This document shows, in pieces, positions 32,995-43,225 of a stretch of DNA of 64,000 nucleotides. The stretch comes from Nocardiopsis gilva YIM 90087 (GTDB lineage Bacteria > Actinomycetota > Actinomycetes > Streptosporangiales > Streptosporangiaceae), in assembly GCF_002263495.1 (NCBI RefSeq), contig NZ_CP022753.1:5022001-5086000 (forward strand). The letters run 5' to 3'. The translations under genes were made by a program, and so were the position numbers. Positions within the stretch are counted from its first letter, which is position 1. The number at the start of each line of letters is the position of its first letter. The notes below the pieces were generated by a model. That model was not told where the DNA came from, did no database searches, and saw only the letters and a program-made list of their open reading frames with translations.

Positions 32995-34578
32995 CTACGG
33001 CTGCGCGTAGCCCTGCCGGAGGAGCCCGTAGGTCACGGCGCTCTCCAGAGCGATCCAGGAGGCGTCGATGACATTCTCGCCGACACCGACCGTGGTCCAC
33101 TCGCCCTTGCCGTCGCTGGACTCGATCAGCACGCGGGTGACGGCGTGGGTGCCGGTGGCGCCTTCCAGGATGCGGACCTTGTAGTCGACGAGTTCGAGTG
33201 CGGCCAGCGCGGCGTACACGCCCTCCAGGGCCGAGCGCAGGGCGCGGTCCAGGGCGTTGACCGGTCCGTTGCCCTCGCCGGTGGCGATCACCCGTTCACC
33301 CTTGACGTGGAGTTTCACGGTGGCCTCGCTGACGCTTCCACCGTCGGCCCGCCGCTCGCTGATGGTCCGCCAGGACTCCACCTCGAAGTAGCGCACCGGG
33401 CGGCCCAGCTCCTCGCGCAGGAGCAGTTCCAGGGAGGCGTCGGCGGCCTCGAAGCTGTAGCCGGACCTCTCCATCGCCTTCACCCGCTCGACCACGCGCC
33501 CGAGCACCTCGCGGTCGCCGCCGAGGTCCACGCCCAGTTCCCTGGCCTTGAGCTCGATGGAGGCGCGCCCCGCCATGTCGGAGACCAGCATCCGCATGTC
33601 GTTGCCGACCCGCGCCGGGTCGATGTGCTGGTAGAGGTCGGGGTCGACCTTGATCGCCGAGGCGTGCAGCCCGGCCTTGTGCGCGAACGCGGAGACCCCC
33701 ACGTAGGGCTGGTGGGTGCCCGGGGAGATGTTGACGATCTCGGCGATGGCCTGGGAGACGCGGGTCATCTCGGGCAGGCACCCCTCCGGCAGCACCGCGC
33801 GGCCGTACTTCAGCTCCAGCGCCGGGACCACGGAGAACAGGTTGGCGTTGCCCACCCGCTCGCCGTAGCCGTTGGCGGTGCACTGCACGTGCGTGGCGCC
33901 CGCGTCGACGGCGGCCAGCGTGTTGGCGACGGCGCAGCCGCTGTCGTCCTGGGCGTGGATGCCGAGCCGCGCGCCGGTGCGCTCGGCCACATCGGTGACG
34001 ATCCGGGTGATGTCGGCCGGCAGCATCCCGCCGTTGGTGTCGCAGAGCACGACCACATCGGCCCCGGCCTCGGCGGCGGTGCGCACGACGCTGGCGGCGT
34101 ACTGGGGGTCGTGGTTGTAGCCGTCGAAGAAGTGCTCGCAGTCCAGGAAGACCCGCCGCCCGTGCTCGCGCAGGTGGGCGACGGTGTCGGCGATCATCTC
34201 CAGGTTCTCGGCCAGCGTGGTGCGCAGGGCGCGCTCCACGTGCCGGCCGTCACTCTTGGCGACGAGAGTGACGACCGGCGCACCGGATTCGCGCAAAGCG
34301 GCGACCTGGGGGTCATCGGCCGCCCGCACACCCGGACGGCGGGTCGCGCCGAACGCGGTGAGTTGCGCGTGCTTCAGCGCCAGCTCTTGTGAAGCGCGCT
34401 GAAAGAACTCGGTGTCCTTGGGGTTCGCCCCGGGCCAGCCGCCCTCGATGAATCCCACGCCGAACTCGTCGAGCAGCTTCGCGACGGCCAGCTTGTCGGC
34501 GACGGTGAGGTTGACGCCTTCACGCTGGGCGCCGTCGCGCAGCGTCGTGTCGAAAACGTGGAAACTGTCGTCAGGCAT
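32995..34578 (-). CDS. cimA: (R)-citramalate synthase
   Basis: CimA condenses pyruvate and acetyl-CoA to citramalate, a threonine-independent entry to isoleucine; LeuCD and LeuB complete the route to 2-oxobutyrate. The TIM-barrel signature FDTTLRDGAQREGVNLTVAD is at the N-terminus, with VFLDCEHFFDGY, the metal-site IHAQDDSGCAVANTLAAVDAG and HKAGLHASAIKV. The C-terminal LeuA-type regulatory dimer domain (YFEVESWRTISERR onwards) is the likely site of isoleucine feedback. 527 residues from ATG 34578 fits CimA rather than LeuA. A homocitrate or 2-isopropylmalate synthase is unlikely from the length and context. An attenuator with an Ile-rich leader peptide lies directly upstream. Confidence 0.94.
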   Translation of the reverse strand: MPDDSFHVFDTTLRDGAQREGVNLTVADKLAVAKLLDEFGVGFIEGGWPGANPKDTEFFQRASQELALKHAQLTAFGATRRPGVRAADDPQVAALRESGAPVVTLVAKSDGRHVERALRTTLAENLEMIADTVAHLREHGRRVFLDCEHFFDGYNHDPQYAASVVRTAAEAGADVVVLCDTNGGMLPADITRIVTDVAERTGARLGIHAQDDSGCAVANTLAAVDAGATHVQCTANGYGERVGNANLFSVVPALELKYGRAVLPEGCLPEMTRVSQAIAEIVNISPGTHQPYVGVSAFAHKAGLHASAIKVDPDLYQHIDPARVGNDMRMLVSDMAGRASIELKARELGVDLGGDREVLGRVVERVKAMERSGYSFEAADASLELLLREELGRPVRYFEVESWRTISERRADGGSVSEATVKLHVKGERVIATGEGNGPVNALDRALRSALEGVYAALAALELVDYKVRILEGATGTHAVTRVLIESSDGKGEWTTVGVGENVIDASWIALESAVTYGLLRQGYAQP

Positions 34579-34636
34579 GGGTCGAACTCCCGCGGGTGGA
34601 TGTACGTCCTGGTCGTGGTGGCCCGCCCCCGCCAAC

Positions 34637-34700
34637 AAAAAAGACCCCTCGTGGACACGAGAGGTCAGCGCGCTGGCGGGTCCGGGTCTAGCCAGCGCGC
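34637..34700 (-). promoter_or_regulatory. Transcription attenuator of cimA
   Basis: On the minus strand, 34700-34691 can pair with 34677-34668 (10 bp, perfect), overlapping the end of the leader peptide. Just after it, 34666-34657 pairs with 34652-34643 (10 bp, one mismatch), followed by six T (34642-34637), a good intrinsic terminator. cimA begins 59 bases later. Ribosome stalling at the Ile codons of the leader would free the upstream strand and alter the fold. The exact antiterminator partner is not obvious by eye. Confidence 0.75.
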
Positions 34701-34717
34701 CTCGAAATAATGATCAC
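34688..34717 (-). CDS. cimA leader peptide MIIISRRAG
   Basis: A nine-codon frame GTG ATC ATT ATT TCG AGG CGC GCT GGC TAG on the minus strand, 110 bases before cimA. Three consecutive isoleucine codons precede SRRAG and the stop, which lies beside the attenuator stem. Isoleucine is the end product of the CimA route, so the sensing amino acid matches the regulated gene. No clear ribosome site is seen, so the message may be leaderless. The RRA end is shared with the ilvB leader peptide. Confidence 0.72.
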   Translation of the reverse strand: MIIISRRAG

Positions 34718-34780
34718 CTGAGACGGCACGGGATCGAGTCTGCCACATGCCCCGCGAGGAACACGAGCTCATCCGGCGTT

Positions 34781-34799
34781 TGTCTCACAACATGAGACA
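34781..34799. promoter_or_regulatory. Palindromic operator upstream of cimA
   Basis: TGTCTCA-N5-TGAGACA, perfect over 7-bp arms, centred 73 bases upstream of the leader-peptide start. The same core, with mismatches, is found upstream of leuB (37439-37457) and ilvB (45201-45219). It probably binds a common regulator of branched-chain amino acid synthesis. Confidence 0.65.
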
Positions 34800-34869
34800 C
34801 AATTTTCTCAGTTCGGACGTTTCGCCCGCGTCGAGTACCCGGTGCGAACCGCCCGGCCCCGGACACACA

Positions 34870-34903
34870 AGGGCCGGTTCGGGGACGCCCCCGAACCGGC
34901 CCT
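34870..34903 (-). terminator. Terminator after ilvE
   Basis: 15-bp perfect stem (34870-34884 with 34889-34903), 4-base loop, 19 bases after the ilvE stop codon on the minus strand. Confidence 0.85.
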
Positions 34904-34922
34904 GAACCTCGGCCCGAGACCG

Positions 34923-36041
34923 TCAGCCCATGGAACGGATCCATCCGTGAGTGTCCTCGCGCGTGCCGTACTGCAGCGCCACCAGCTCCTCGCGCAGGCG
35001 CATGGTGACCGGGCCGGGCGTGCCGTCACCGATCGTGAACTCGCCCTGGTTGCTCTTGACCGCGCCGACGGGGGTGATGACGGCGGCGGTGCCGCAGGCG
35101 AAGACCTCGGTCAGCTCACCGCTGGCCACGGCCTCCCGCCACTGGTCGGTGGAGATGCGGCCCTCCTCAGCGGGGATGCCCAGCTCGGGGGCGAGCTTGA
35201 GCAGCGAGTCGCGGGTGATCCCGGGCAGCAGCGTTCCGGTCAGGCCGGGCGTCATGATCCGGGCGTCGCCGCCGGAGCCGAAGACGAAGAACAGGTTCAT
35301 GCCGCCCATCTCCTCGACCCAGCGGTGCTCGACGGCGTCGAGCCAGACACACTGGTCGCACCCCTTCTCCACGGCCTGCGCCTGGGCCAGGAAGCTGGCG
35401 GCGTAGTTCCCGGCGAACTTGGCGAAGCCGGTGCCGCCCGGGGCGGCGCGGGTGTAGTCCTCGCAGAACCAGACCGTCACCGGCTTGATTCCGCCCGCGA
35501 AGTACGGGCCCGACGGCGAGGCGATGAGCACGAACATGTAGCTGCGGGAGGGGTTGTTCACCCCCAGTCCGACGTCGGTCGCGAACATGAACGGACGCAG
35601 GTACAGGCTGCTGTCCTCTTGGGTGGGGATCCACGCGGCGTCCTGGCCGAGCAGGGTCTCGATCGCGCCGACGAACAGGTCCTCGGGCAGCTCCGGCATG
35701 GCCATCCGGGCCGCGCTGCGGTTGAACCGCGCCGCGTTGGCCTCGGGCCGGAAACACACGGCCCTGCCGTCAGGGTGCCGGTAGGCCTTCAGCCCCTCGA
35801 AAATCTCCTGGGCGTAGTGCAACGCCGCCGTCGCCGGATCCATCGACAGCGCGCCGTACGGCTCCAGCCGAGCGTCGTACCAGCCCTTGTCCTCGGTGTA
35901 GCGGATGGTGACCATGTGGTCGGTGAACACGTTGCCGAACCCGGGACTTTCTAGAAGCGCCGCTCGCTCCTGCGGGGTCTTCCGCTGGGTCGAGGGCTGA
36001 ATCTCGAACGTCAACCCGCTTGTGGTGGTGCTGCTGTTCAT
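34923..36041 (-). CDS. ilvE: Branched-chain amino acid aminotransferase
   Basis: IlvE transaminates the 2-oxo acids of Ile, Leu and Val with glutamate. It is a fold-type IV PLP enzyme; visible segments are ALHYAQEIFEGLKAYRHPDG, FRPEANAARFNRSAARM, YLRPFMFATD, the PLP-lysine region GGTGFAKFAGNYAAS, the EEMGGMNLFFVF strand and the FACGTAAVITPVG loop. 372 residues from ATG 36041 matches the actinobacterial type; a longer open frame upstream lacks similarity. It has its own terminator and lies between cimA and leuB, all minus strand, but with 190-250 base gaps, so separate transcripts are likely. The shared GTCTCA palindrome is not seen before it. Confidence 0.97.
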   Translation of the reverse strand: MNSSTTTSGLTFEIQPSTQRKTPQERAALLESPGFGNVFTDHMVTIRYTEDKGWYDARLEPYGALSMDPATAALHYAQEIFEGLKAYRHPDGRAVCFRPEANAARFNRSAARMAMPELPEDLFVGAIETLLGQDAAWIPTQEDSSLYLRPFMFATDVGLGVNNPSRSYMFVLIASPSGPYFAGGIKPVTVWFCEDYTRAAPGGTGFAKFAGNYAASFLAQAQAVEKGCDQCVWLDAVEHRWVEEMGGMNLFFVFGSGGDARIMTPGLTGTLLPGITRDSLLKLAPELGIPAEEGRISTDQWREAVASGELTEVFACGTAAVITPVGAVKSNQGEFTIGDGTPGPVTMRLREELVALQYGTREDTHGWIRSMG

Positions 36042-36186
36042 GGGTGGTGTGGTCCTCTCGGGTACGTCGAACCGGCAGCACTGCCGGTCCAAGATCTAGT
36101 GTGACGGAAATGACGCGCCTGGGGCCATAACCTCACCTACCCGGGTCAGTCGCTCACGCGGGCTCGACCCGGGCATGCACCGCGAA

Positions 36187-36222
36187 AAGCAGCGGGCGCG
36201 CCTGTCGGCGCGCCCGCTGCTT
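36187..36222 (-). terminator. Terminator after leuB
   Basis: 16-bp perfect stem (36187-36202 with 36207-36222), 4-base loop, 67 bases after the leuB stop on the minus strand. Confidence 0.85.
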
Positions 36223-36289
36223 GACACCGGTAGGGGGTCGAGGTCCCGGCCGCGCCACTGAGGAATCAGCAGGGCCGAGACCGCTGAGC

Positions 36290-37354
36290 TCAGCCCTGCT
36301 CGGCTACTCGCCGGGCGAGGTCGTCGCCGATCTGGGTGGTCGACCGGTCCCCGCCGTCCTTGGCGCGGGCCTCGAGGTCGTCGGCGACGGCGTTCTCGAC
36401 CTGGCGCGCCGCGGCGCCGAGCCCGAGGTGGTCAAGCATGATCGCGGCCGAGAGCACGGTGGCGGTGGGGTCGGCCTTGGACTGGCCGGCGATGTCCGGG
36501 GCGGAGCCGTGCACCGGCTCGAACATGCTCGGGAAGGCGTTCTCCGGGTTGATGTTGCCGCTGGCCGCCAGGCCGATGCCCCCGGCGACGGCCGCGCCGA
36601 GGTCGGTGATGATGTCGCCGAAGAGGTTGTCGGTGACGACGACGTCGAAGCGCTGCGGCTGGGTCACGAAGAACATGGTGGCCGCGTCCACGTGGCAGTA
36701 GTCCACGGAGACCTGGGGGTAGTCCGCACCGACCTCGCGCACGACGCGCTGCCAGAGCTCACCGGCGAAGGTGAGGACGTTGTCCTTGTGCACGAGGGTG
36801 AGCTTCTTTCGGGGGCGCGCGGCGGCCTTCTCGAAGGCGTAGCGCACGACGCGCTCCACCCCGAAGCGGGTGTTGACGCTGTCCTGGGTGGCGATCTCGC
36901 CGGGCGTGCCCTTGCGCAGCACGCCGCCCATGCCGGCGTAGGGGCCCTCGGTACCCTCGCGGACGACGAGCATGTCGACGTCCTCGGGCGCGGCGTCGGC
37001 CAGCGGGCAGGTGACACCCGGGTAGAGCCGCACCGGGCGCAGGTTGACGTAGTGGGAGAAGTTGAACCGCAGCCGCAGCAGCAGGCCGCGCTCCAGGACG
37101 CCGCTGGGCACCGACGGGTCGCCGACCGCGCCGAGGAAGATCGCCTCGTGGCCGCGGAGTTCCTCCTCCACCGTGTCGGGCAGGGTCTCACCCGTGGCGT
37201 GCCAGCGTTTGGCGCCGAGCTCGTAGGTGGTGGTGTCGAAGGCGATGTCGTGCCTGGAGGCAACGGCGGAGAGGACCTTCAGCCCCTCGGCGACGACCTC
37301 GGGACCGATGCCGTCACCGGGGATGACGGCGAGCTTGACGGTGCGAGCAGCCAT
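36290..37354 (-). CDS. leuB: 3-isopropylmalate dehydrogenase
   Basis: LeuB oxidises and decarboxylates 3-isopropylmalate (or 3-methylmalate in the CimA route) with NAD+. The sequence begins [20 protein letters not shown] and carries [13 protein letters not shown], the arginine-containing [72 protein letters not shown] and the NAD-site [16 protein letters not shown] 37354 is the start by similarity; the frame stays open 26 codons upstream to a GTG that lies inside a strong hairpin. 354 residues is standard. Upstream are that hairpin and a GTCTCA palindrome shared with cimA and ilvB. Confidence 0.97.
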   Translation of the reverse strand: MAARTVKLAVIPGDGIGPEVVAEGLKVLSAVASRHDIAFDTTTYELGAKRWHATGETLPDTVEEELRGHEAIFLGAVGDPSVPSGVLERGLLLRLRFNFSHYVNLRPVRLYPGVTCPLADAAPEDVDMLVVREGTEGPYAGMGGVLRKGTPGEIATQDSVNTRFGVERVVRYAFEKAAARPRKKLTLVHKDNVLTFAGELWQRVVREVGADYPQVSVDYCHVDAATMFFVTQPQRFDVVVTDNLFGDIITDLGAAVAGGIGLAASGNINPENAFPSMFEPVHGSAPDIAGQSKADPTATVLSAAIMLDHLGLGAAARQVENAVADDLEARAKDGGDRSTTQIGDDLARRVAEQG

Positions 37355-37399
37355 GGGAGAGCCAGCTTCTTCTTCGGCGGTGGTTGTCGTCTCACGCGG

Positions 37400-37428
37400 G
37401 TGGCGGATGGACGATGTCCACCCGCCAC
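37400..37428 (-). promoter_or_regulatory. 5' leader hairpin of leuB
   Basis: GTGGCGGATGGA (37400-37411) pairs with 37417-37428 over 12 bp around a 5-base loop (one G-T pair on the minus-strand RNA), 45 bases before the leuB start and just downstream of the operator. There is no T-run or branched-chain-codon peptide, so it is not a classic attenuator. It could affect translation or mRNA stability. Confidence 0.5.
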
Positions 37429-37438
37429 TCACCTCACT

Positions 37439-37457
37439 CGTCTCACATCATGGGACG
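37439..37457. promoter_or_regulatory. Palindromic operator upstream of leuB
   Basis: CGTCTCA-N5-TGGGACG: the arms match in six of seven positions and have the same N5 spacing as the sites before cimA and ilvB. Extra half-sites are TGAGACA at 37473-37479 and GTCTCA at 37389-37394. Confidence 0.6.
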
Positions 37458-37553
37458 AATGACATCAGCTGATGAGACAAGGGTAGCGAGCGCGGCGAGC
37501 GCATGTGCCCACTCCCCCCATTCCGCGACCGGCCCATGGGCCGCCCGACCGAA

Positions 37554-37652
37554 TCAGTGGCCCGCGGGGCCACCGTTGTCGCGGCGGTCCAGAGCGGTCT
37601 GCACGGCCTCGGTCGCCTCGTCCTGGGCCGGAACGTCGGTGGTGTCGTACAT
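37554..37652 (-). CDS. Small uncharacterised protein (32 residues)
   Basis: ATG 37652 opens a 32-codon frame, MYDTTDVPAQDEATEAVQTA followed by LDRRDNGGPAGH. Nearly every codon ends in G or C (28 of 31), as in real genes of this genome, and AGAGG lies ten bases upstream of the start, so translation is plausible. It is acidic in its first half, has one predicted helix and ends in a Gly/Pro-rich tail. I do not recognise a family. It stands alone between leuB and the exported protein genes, reading towards leuB. A regulatory or ribosomally made peptide cannot be excluded. Confidence 0.55.
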   Translation of the reverse strand: MYDTTDVPAQDEATEAVQTALDRRDNGGPAGH

Positions 37653-38297
37653 GGTGGCGATCCTCTCGCTGAGAACGAGCAGGGAATCTGCTCGGAGCTT
37701 CTGAGACAGGAATCAGGAGTGCCGCGCATCGACGGTGAACGTGTCAGCGGATGCGGCACCCGGCTCGGCCGCAGATGTTCGCCCCCGGGTCAGCCGGGGC
37801 GGCCGTGAGCTCGGGAAAGGTCGCGCGTTCCGGTGGGATCGCCATACCGGATCGGCCGCCGCCAGAAGTGGTGACTACGTGCGCGGAAGCCTGGTGCGCC
37901 GGGCCGCTGCGGCGTCGTCGCCGCAGCGGCCGGTAACTCCTAGGACGACAGACTATCGGATGTCCAATTAATCGGCCAGAGGATCCGTACACCCAGGGGT
38001 CCCATCGGTCACGCTCCGCATCCCCATGCCCCGGCGCGCCCCCCGCGTCCCGACCCGTCACACCGCCGGCGCACCGCCCGAACCCGGGTTTTCGGCCGAC
38101 CCCATCACGGCGGTTCTGCCTTTCGTTCCCCTGGTCGGCGACCCGGTAAGGACGATTTCTCCCCACTTGGTGTCGGGGCGCTCCGACGAATCCGCACCGC
38201 GTGCGTAGGCGCGTTTTCCGCGCTCAGCGCCCCGGGAATCGAGAGGGGCAGAACCGGGCCCGGGTTCGACCCCCAGCAACACACACGAGGAGTGACA
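37653..38297. other. Intergenic region with one strong hairpin
   Basis: 645 bases without a convincing gene. A 12-bp perfect hairpin (37902-37913 with 37920-37931, loop GTCGTC) is the only strong structure. An AT-rich patch near 37950-37975 (CGGATGTCCAATTAATCGG) could hold a promoter for the secreted-protein gene that starts at 38298. Confidence 0.5.
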
Positions 38298-38831
38298 GTG
38301 ACCCCGACCCCGCAACGCGGATCCCCGAGAAGACCTGGGTGGAGGGTCGCCGTGAGCACGGCGACCGCCTCCGTCCTCGCCGCCGGGCTCGTCGGCGCCC
38401 CCGCCGAGGCCTCGGTCAGCGTCGACCTCGACACCGACGCCCCGCCGACAGCCGCGCTCGGCCCGCAGGACGCCCGGGCCCGCGCCGCCTTCAGCCCGGC
38501 CGGCTGCACCGGCCGGACCCACAGCCCGCACAAGTCCTCCGTTGCCCGGGGGACCGTCAGCGTCGTCGCCGACACCCGATGCCGGTGGTCCGTCCCCACC
38601 CTCGGGGTCGCGACCGTGCTCTACCGCTCGCGCTGGTACGGCTGGGAGGAGAGCGGGGCGAGCGGCATGAAGGAGCGTCGCACCAGTCGGTCCGTCAGGG
38701 CCAACGCGGGGTCCGCGAGCTGCGCCGACGACGCCCACGACTGGTTGGGATCCTCCTACCACGAGAGCGTCGAGGGCGGGACGTCCTTCGTCGGCCGGAC
38801 CTCCAAACGCCGTAACGACATCACCTGTTGA
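38298..38831 (+). CDS. Small secreted protein of unknown function
   Basis: A 177-residue exported protein. After a basic N-terminus (RGSPRRPGWR) there is a hydrophobic signal (VAVSTATASVLAAGLVGAPA) with cleavage near AEAS. The mature part has four cysteines (CTGRTHSPHKSS, DTRCRWSVPTLG, GSASCADDAHDW and the last residue) and a VLYRSRWYGWEESGASG segment. The Cys pattern looks like other small secreted actinomycete proteins, but I cannot name a family. GTG 38298 has GAGG seven bases before; an in-frame GTG at 38292 is too close to that site. The next gene, a lipoprotein, follows after 56 bases and may be co-transcribed. Confidence 0.75.
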   Translation: MTPTPQRGSPRRPGWRVAVSTATASVLAAGLVGAPAEASVSVDLDTDAPPTAALGPQDARARAAFSPAGCTGRTHSPHKSSVARGTVSVVADTRCRWSVPTLGVATVLYRSRWYGWEESGASGMKERRTSRSVRANAGSASCADDAHDWLGSSYHESVEGGTSFVGRTSKRRNDITC

Positions 38832-38887
38832 GCCCGGCCCGACCAGGAAAGAGTGAGCCGCCGCCGTTGATCGGGAAAGAAGACGCC

Positions 38888-39565
38888 ATGAGCATGCTCC
38901 GCCCGATCGCGGCGGTGGCCACCGCGGTCGCCCTTCTCGCCGCCTGCGACTCCGAACCGGCGGCATCGCCCGTGTCGTCGCCGTCAACGGAACCCGAATC
39001 CGAGGGCACCGGCGCGCGGATCGAGGCCGTCCCGCCTCCGGAGGACATTCCCCGCGCCTGGTGGGAGAGCGGCTCCGGTGCGGAGCGCGTACCCGGCGAG
39101 CGCGTCTATTCCTCCTGGTTCGTCGACGGCGAGCTGCAGGAGGCGACCGCCGAAGGCGTGGCCGACGACGTCCAGGCTCCGGCCACCGACAGGGTCACCA
39201 TCGAACTGGCCACCGGCGTACCGCCGGTCCGGGTCGACCTGCTCCTCTACGACGAGCTCAGCGCGTCCGGCACCCCCACGGGGGTGATCGACGAGTACGA
39301 ATGCGCGCTGACCGACACGGACCCCGGCGACGCCTCCACCGCCGAGCCCGGCGGTGACGACGCGGAGGGCGAGGCTGATTCCGACACCGACTGCTCCTAC
39401 CGCACCGGCGACCACGTCGAGGTCGCCGCCGCGCTCCCACCGGAGACCCGTGTGGTCATCGTCAACGCCGGGTGGTACATCCCCAGCGAGGAGCGGGAGG
39501 CGAACAAGGAACCGTCGCCCGAGGTGTCGGCGTCGTGGGCGTTCGTGGTGGAGAAGGACGGCTGA
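38888..39565 (+). CDS. Lipoprotein of unknown function
   Basis: A 225-residue lipoprotein: signal MSMLRPIAAVATAVALLAAC with lipobox Cys near residue 20, then a Ser/Pro/Glu linker. The rest is acidic with PRAWWESGSGAERVPGERVY, VRVDLLLYDELSASGTPTGV, ECALTDTD, an Asp/Glu/Ala-rich stretch, DCSYRTGDHVEVAAALP and VIVNAGWYIPSEE. Two cysteines in the mature part could pair. It looks like a beta-rich extracytoplasmic domain. No family recognised. It follows the small secreted protein on the same strand and converges with serA. Confidence 0.75.
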   Translation: MSMLRPIAAVATAVALLAACDSEPAASPVSSPSTEPESEGTGARIEAVPPPEDIPRAWWESGSGAERVPGERVYSSWFVDGELQEATAEGVADDVQAPATDRVTIELATGVPPVRVDLLLYDELSASGTPTGVIDEYECALTDTDPGDASTAEPGGDDAEGEADSDTDCSYRTGDHVEVAAALPPETRVVIVNAGWYIPSEEREANKEPSPEVSASWAFVVEKDG

Positions 39566-39770
39566 CCCCGCCCGGAGACGGACGCGGCGCCATCACCGGC
39601 AACCGCGCCACCGAGCATGCCCAGGCCGTCCCCTCCGCACCGGGCCGCCCCGCGGCGGACCGTGGGCACACCACACGCGGGGGCCGCCCGCGTCCACGGA
39701 CGGCCCCTCGACGCTCGCTGCCCTGGTGCGGCCCTGCCGCCGCGCTTCCCGGGCGGCAGGGGTACGGCCG

Positions 39771-41357
39771 CTAGTCGAGCTCCACCTGGCGGGTGGTCTC
39801 GGCGTGGATCTCGGTGGAGATCGCGTCCAGGGTGACGTCGGGGATCGCGGAGTCGACGGTGAGCGTGATGAGCGCCTTGCCGCCCTGCTCATCCCGGCTG
39901 ACCTGCATGCCCGCGATGTTCACCTGGGCGTCGCCGAGCAGCGCGCCGACCGTGCCGACGATGCCGGGGCGGTCGTCGTACAAGAAGAAGGCCATGTGCG
40001 CGCTGAGCGGGATCTCCATGCTGTAGTTGTTGATCTCGACCAGCTTCTCGGTCTGCCGGGGACCGGTCAGCGTGCCCGACACCGAGACCCGCTGACCGTC
40101 GGGCATGATCCCGCGCACGCGGATCAGGTTCCGCCAGTCGGAGTGGTCGTTGCTCGTCACCAGGTTGACCTCGACCCCGCGCTCCTTGGCCAAGAGCGGG
40201 GCGTTGACGAAGGTGACCGCGTCCTCGACGACGTCGCCGAAGGCGCCCTTGAGGGCGGCGAGCTCGACGACCTTGACGTCGTGCGCCGCGATCTCGCCGT
40301 GGACCTCCACGTCGATGCGCTCGGGGATCCCACCGGCCACGGCGGTGAAGATGCGGCCGAGCTTCTCGGTCAGCGGCAGGCCCGGCTTGACCTCCTCGGC
40401 CACGGTCCCGCCCTGCACGTTGACGGCGTCGGGCACGAAGTCGCCGGAGAGCGCGAGCTTGACCGAGCGCGCCACCTGGGTCCCGGCCTTCTCCTGGGCC
40501 TCCTCGGTGCTGGCACCCAGGTGCGGGGCGACGACCACGCTCTCGAACTCGAACAGCGGGCTGTCGGTGCACGGCTCCGAGGCCCACACGTCGATACCGG
40601 CCCCGGCGACGCGCCCCTCCTTGATAGCGCGGTACAGCGCGGCCTCGTCGAGGATGCCGCCGCGCGCGGCGTTGATGATCCGCACGCTCGGCTTGACCTT
40701 GTGCAGCGCCTCGTCGCCGATCAGGCCGAGGGTGTCCTTGTTCTTCGGCAGGTGGATGGTGATGAAGTCGCTCTGCTCCAGCACCTCGTCCAGGCTCAGC
40801 ATCTCCACACCGATCTGGGCGGCGCGGGCCGGCTGCACGAAGGGGTCGTAGGCGACCAGCTTCATCCCGAACGCCGACAGACGCTGGGCCACCAGGGTGC
40901 CGATACGGCCGAGGCCGATGATGCCCAGCGTCTTGTCGTAGAGCTCGACGCCCTTGTACTTGGATCGCTTCCACTCGCCCTTGACCAGCGCGGTGTGCGC
41001 CGGGGCGGTGTTCCGGGAGCAGGCGAGCAGCAGGTTCACGGCCTGCTCGGCGGCGCTCACGATGTTGGAGGTGGGCGCGTTGACGACGAGCACACCGGCC
41101 TTGGTGGCGGCGTCGACGTCGACGTTGTCCAGACCGACACCGGCGCGCGCCACCACCTTGAGGTTGGGGGCGGCGGCCAGTGCCTCGGCGTCGACCTGGG
41201 TCGCGCTGCGCACGATCAGGGCGTCGACGTCGGCGAGGGCGGGCAGGAGCTCGGATCGGTCGGCGCCATTGGCGTGGCGGACCTCGAAGTCCCCCTCCAA
41301 CAGAGCGATTCCAGCGGGCGAGAGTTCTTCCGCGACGAGTACGGAGGGTTTGGGCAC
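39771..41357 (-). CDS. serA: D-3-phosphoglycerate dehydrogenase
   Basis: SerA commits 3-phosphoglycerate to serine synthesis. Domain order is substrate-binding, Rossmann, ASB and ACT. Seen are VRSATQVDAEALAAAPNLKV, VVARAGVGLDNVDVDAA, the nucleotide motif GIIGLGRIGTLVAQRL, catalytic Arg in NAARGGILDEAALY, Glu/His in VWASEPCTDSPLFEF and HLGASTEEAQ, then a ~220-residue tail ending in an ACT domain (MAFFLYDDRPGIVGTVGALL) for serine feedback. GTG 41357 (AGGA at 7 bases) gives 528 residues, matching the long actinobacterial form. It lies upstream of nothing on its strand until the two exported genes; ilvC precedes it with a terminator between. Confidence 0.97.
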   Translation of the reverse strand: MPKPSVLVAEELSPAGIALLEGDFEVRHANGADRSELLPALADVDALIVRSATQVDAEALAAAPNLKVVARAGVGLDNVDVDAATKAGVLVVNAPTSNIVSAAEQAVNLLLACSRNTAPAHTALVKGEWKRSKYKGVELYDKTLGIIGLGRIGTLVAQRLSAFGMKLVAYDPFVQPARAAQIGVEMLSLDEVLEQSDFITIHLPKNKDTLGLIGDEALHKVKPSVRIINAARGGILDEAALYRAIKEGRVAGAGIDVWASEPCTDSPLFEFESVVVAPHLGASTEEAQEKAGTQVARSVKLALSGDFVPDAVNVQGGTVAEEVKPGLPLTEKLGRIFTAVAGGIPERIDVEVHGEIAAHDVKVVELAALKGAFGDVVEDAVTFVNAPLLAKERGVEVNLVTSNDHSDWRNLIRVRGIMPDGQRVSVSGTLTGPRQTEKLVEINNYSMEIPLSAHMAFFLYDDRPGIVGTVGALLGDAQVNIAGMQVSRDEQGGKALITLTVDSAIPDVTLDAISTEIHAETTRQVELD

Positions 41358-41549
41358 AGCTTGATCCTTTTGTGGGTTGCGACGGGGCCGCACGGGTGCG
41401 GCCTTGGGCAAACTCCGCGCCTTGGCTAGGCGGGCCGCATGGCCGTCAAAAGTCTAGTCCGCAGGTCGGGAACCCGACAGGCGTGGGTGGCGGTACGGCG
41501 CGGACCGACCCCGGCGAACGCGTACGGCCCCGCTCCGCCCTGCCGTAAA

Positions 41550-41579
41550 GCCCCGGGAGCGACGGATCGCTCCCGGGGC
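41550..41579 (-). terminator. Terminator after the ilvBNC operon
   Basis: 13-bp perfect stem (41550-41562 with 41567-41579) and 4-base loop, 15 bases after the ilvC stop on the minus strand, separating ilvBNC from serA. Confidence 0.88.
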
Positions 41580-41593
41580 CCACCGGTCGGAGA

Positions 41594-43202
<1,609 letters not shown>

Positions 43203-43225
43203 GGGAGGTGTCCTTTGGCCCTTTC

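Noticed and set aside
34600-34720. T-box riboswitch upstream of cimA
   Set aside because: No T-box sequence or specifier stem; the leader peptide plus terminator explain the region.
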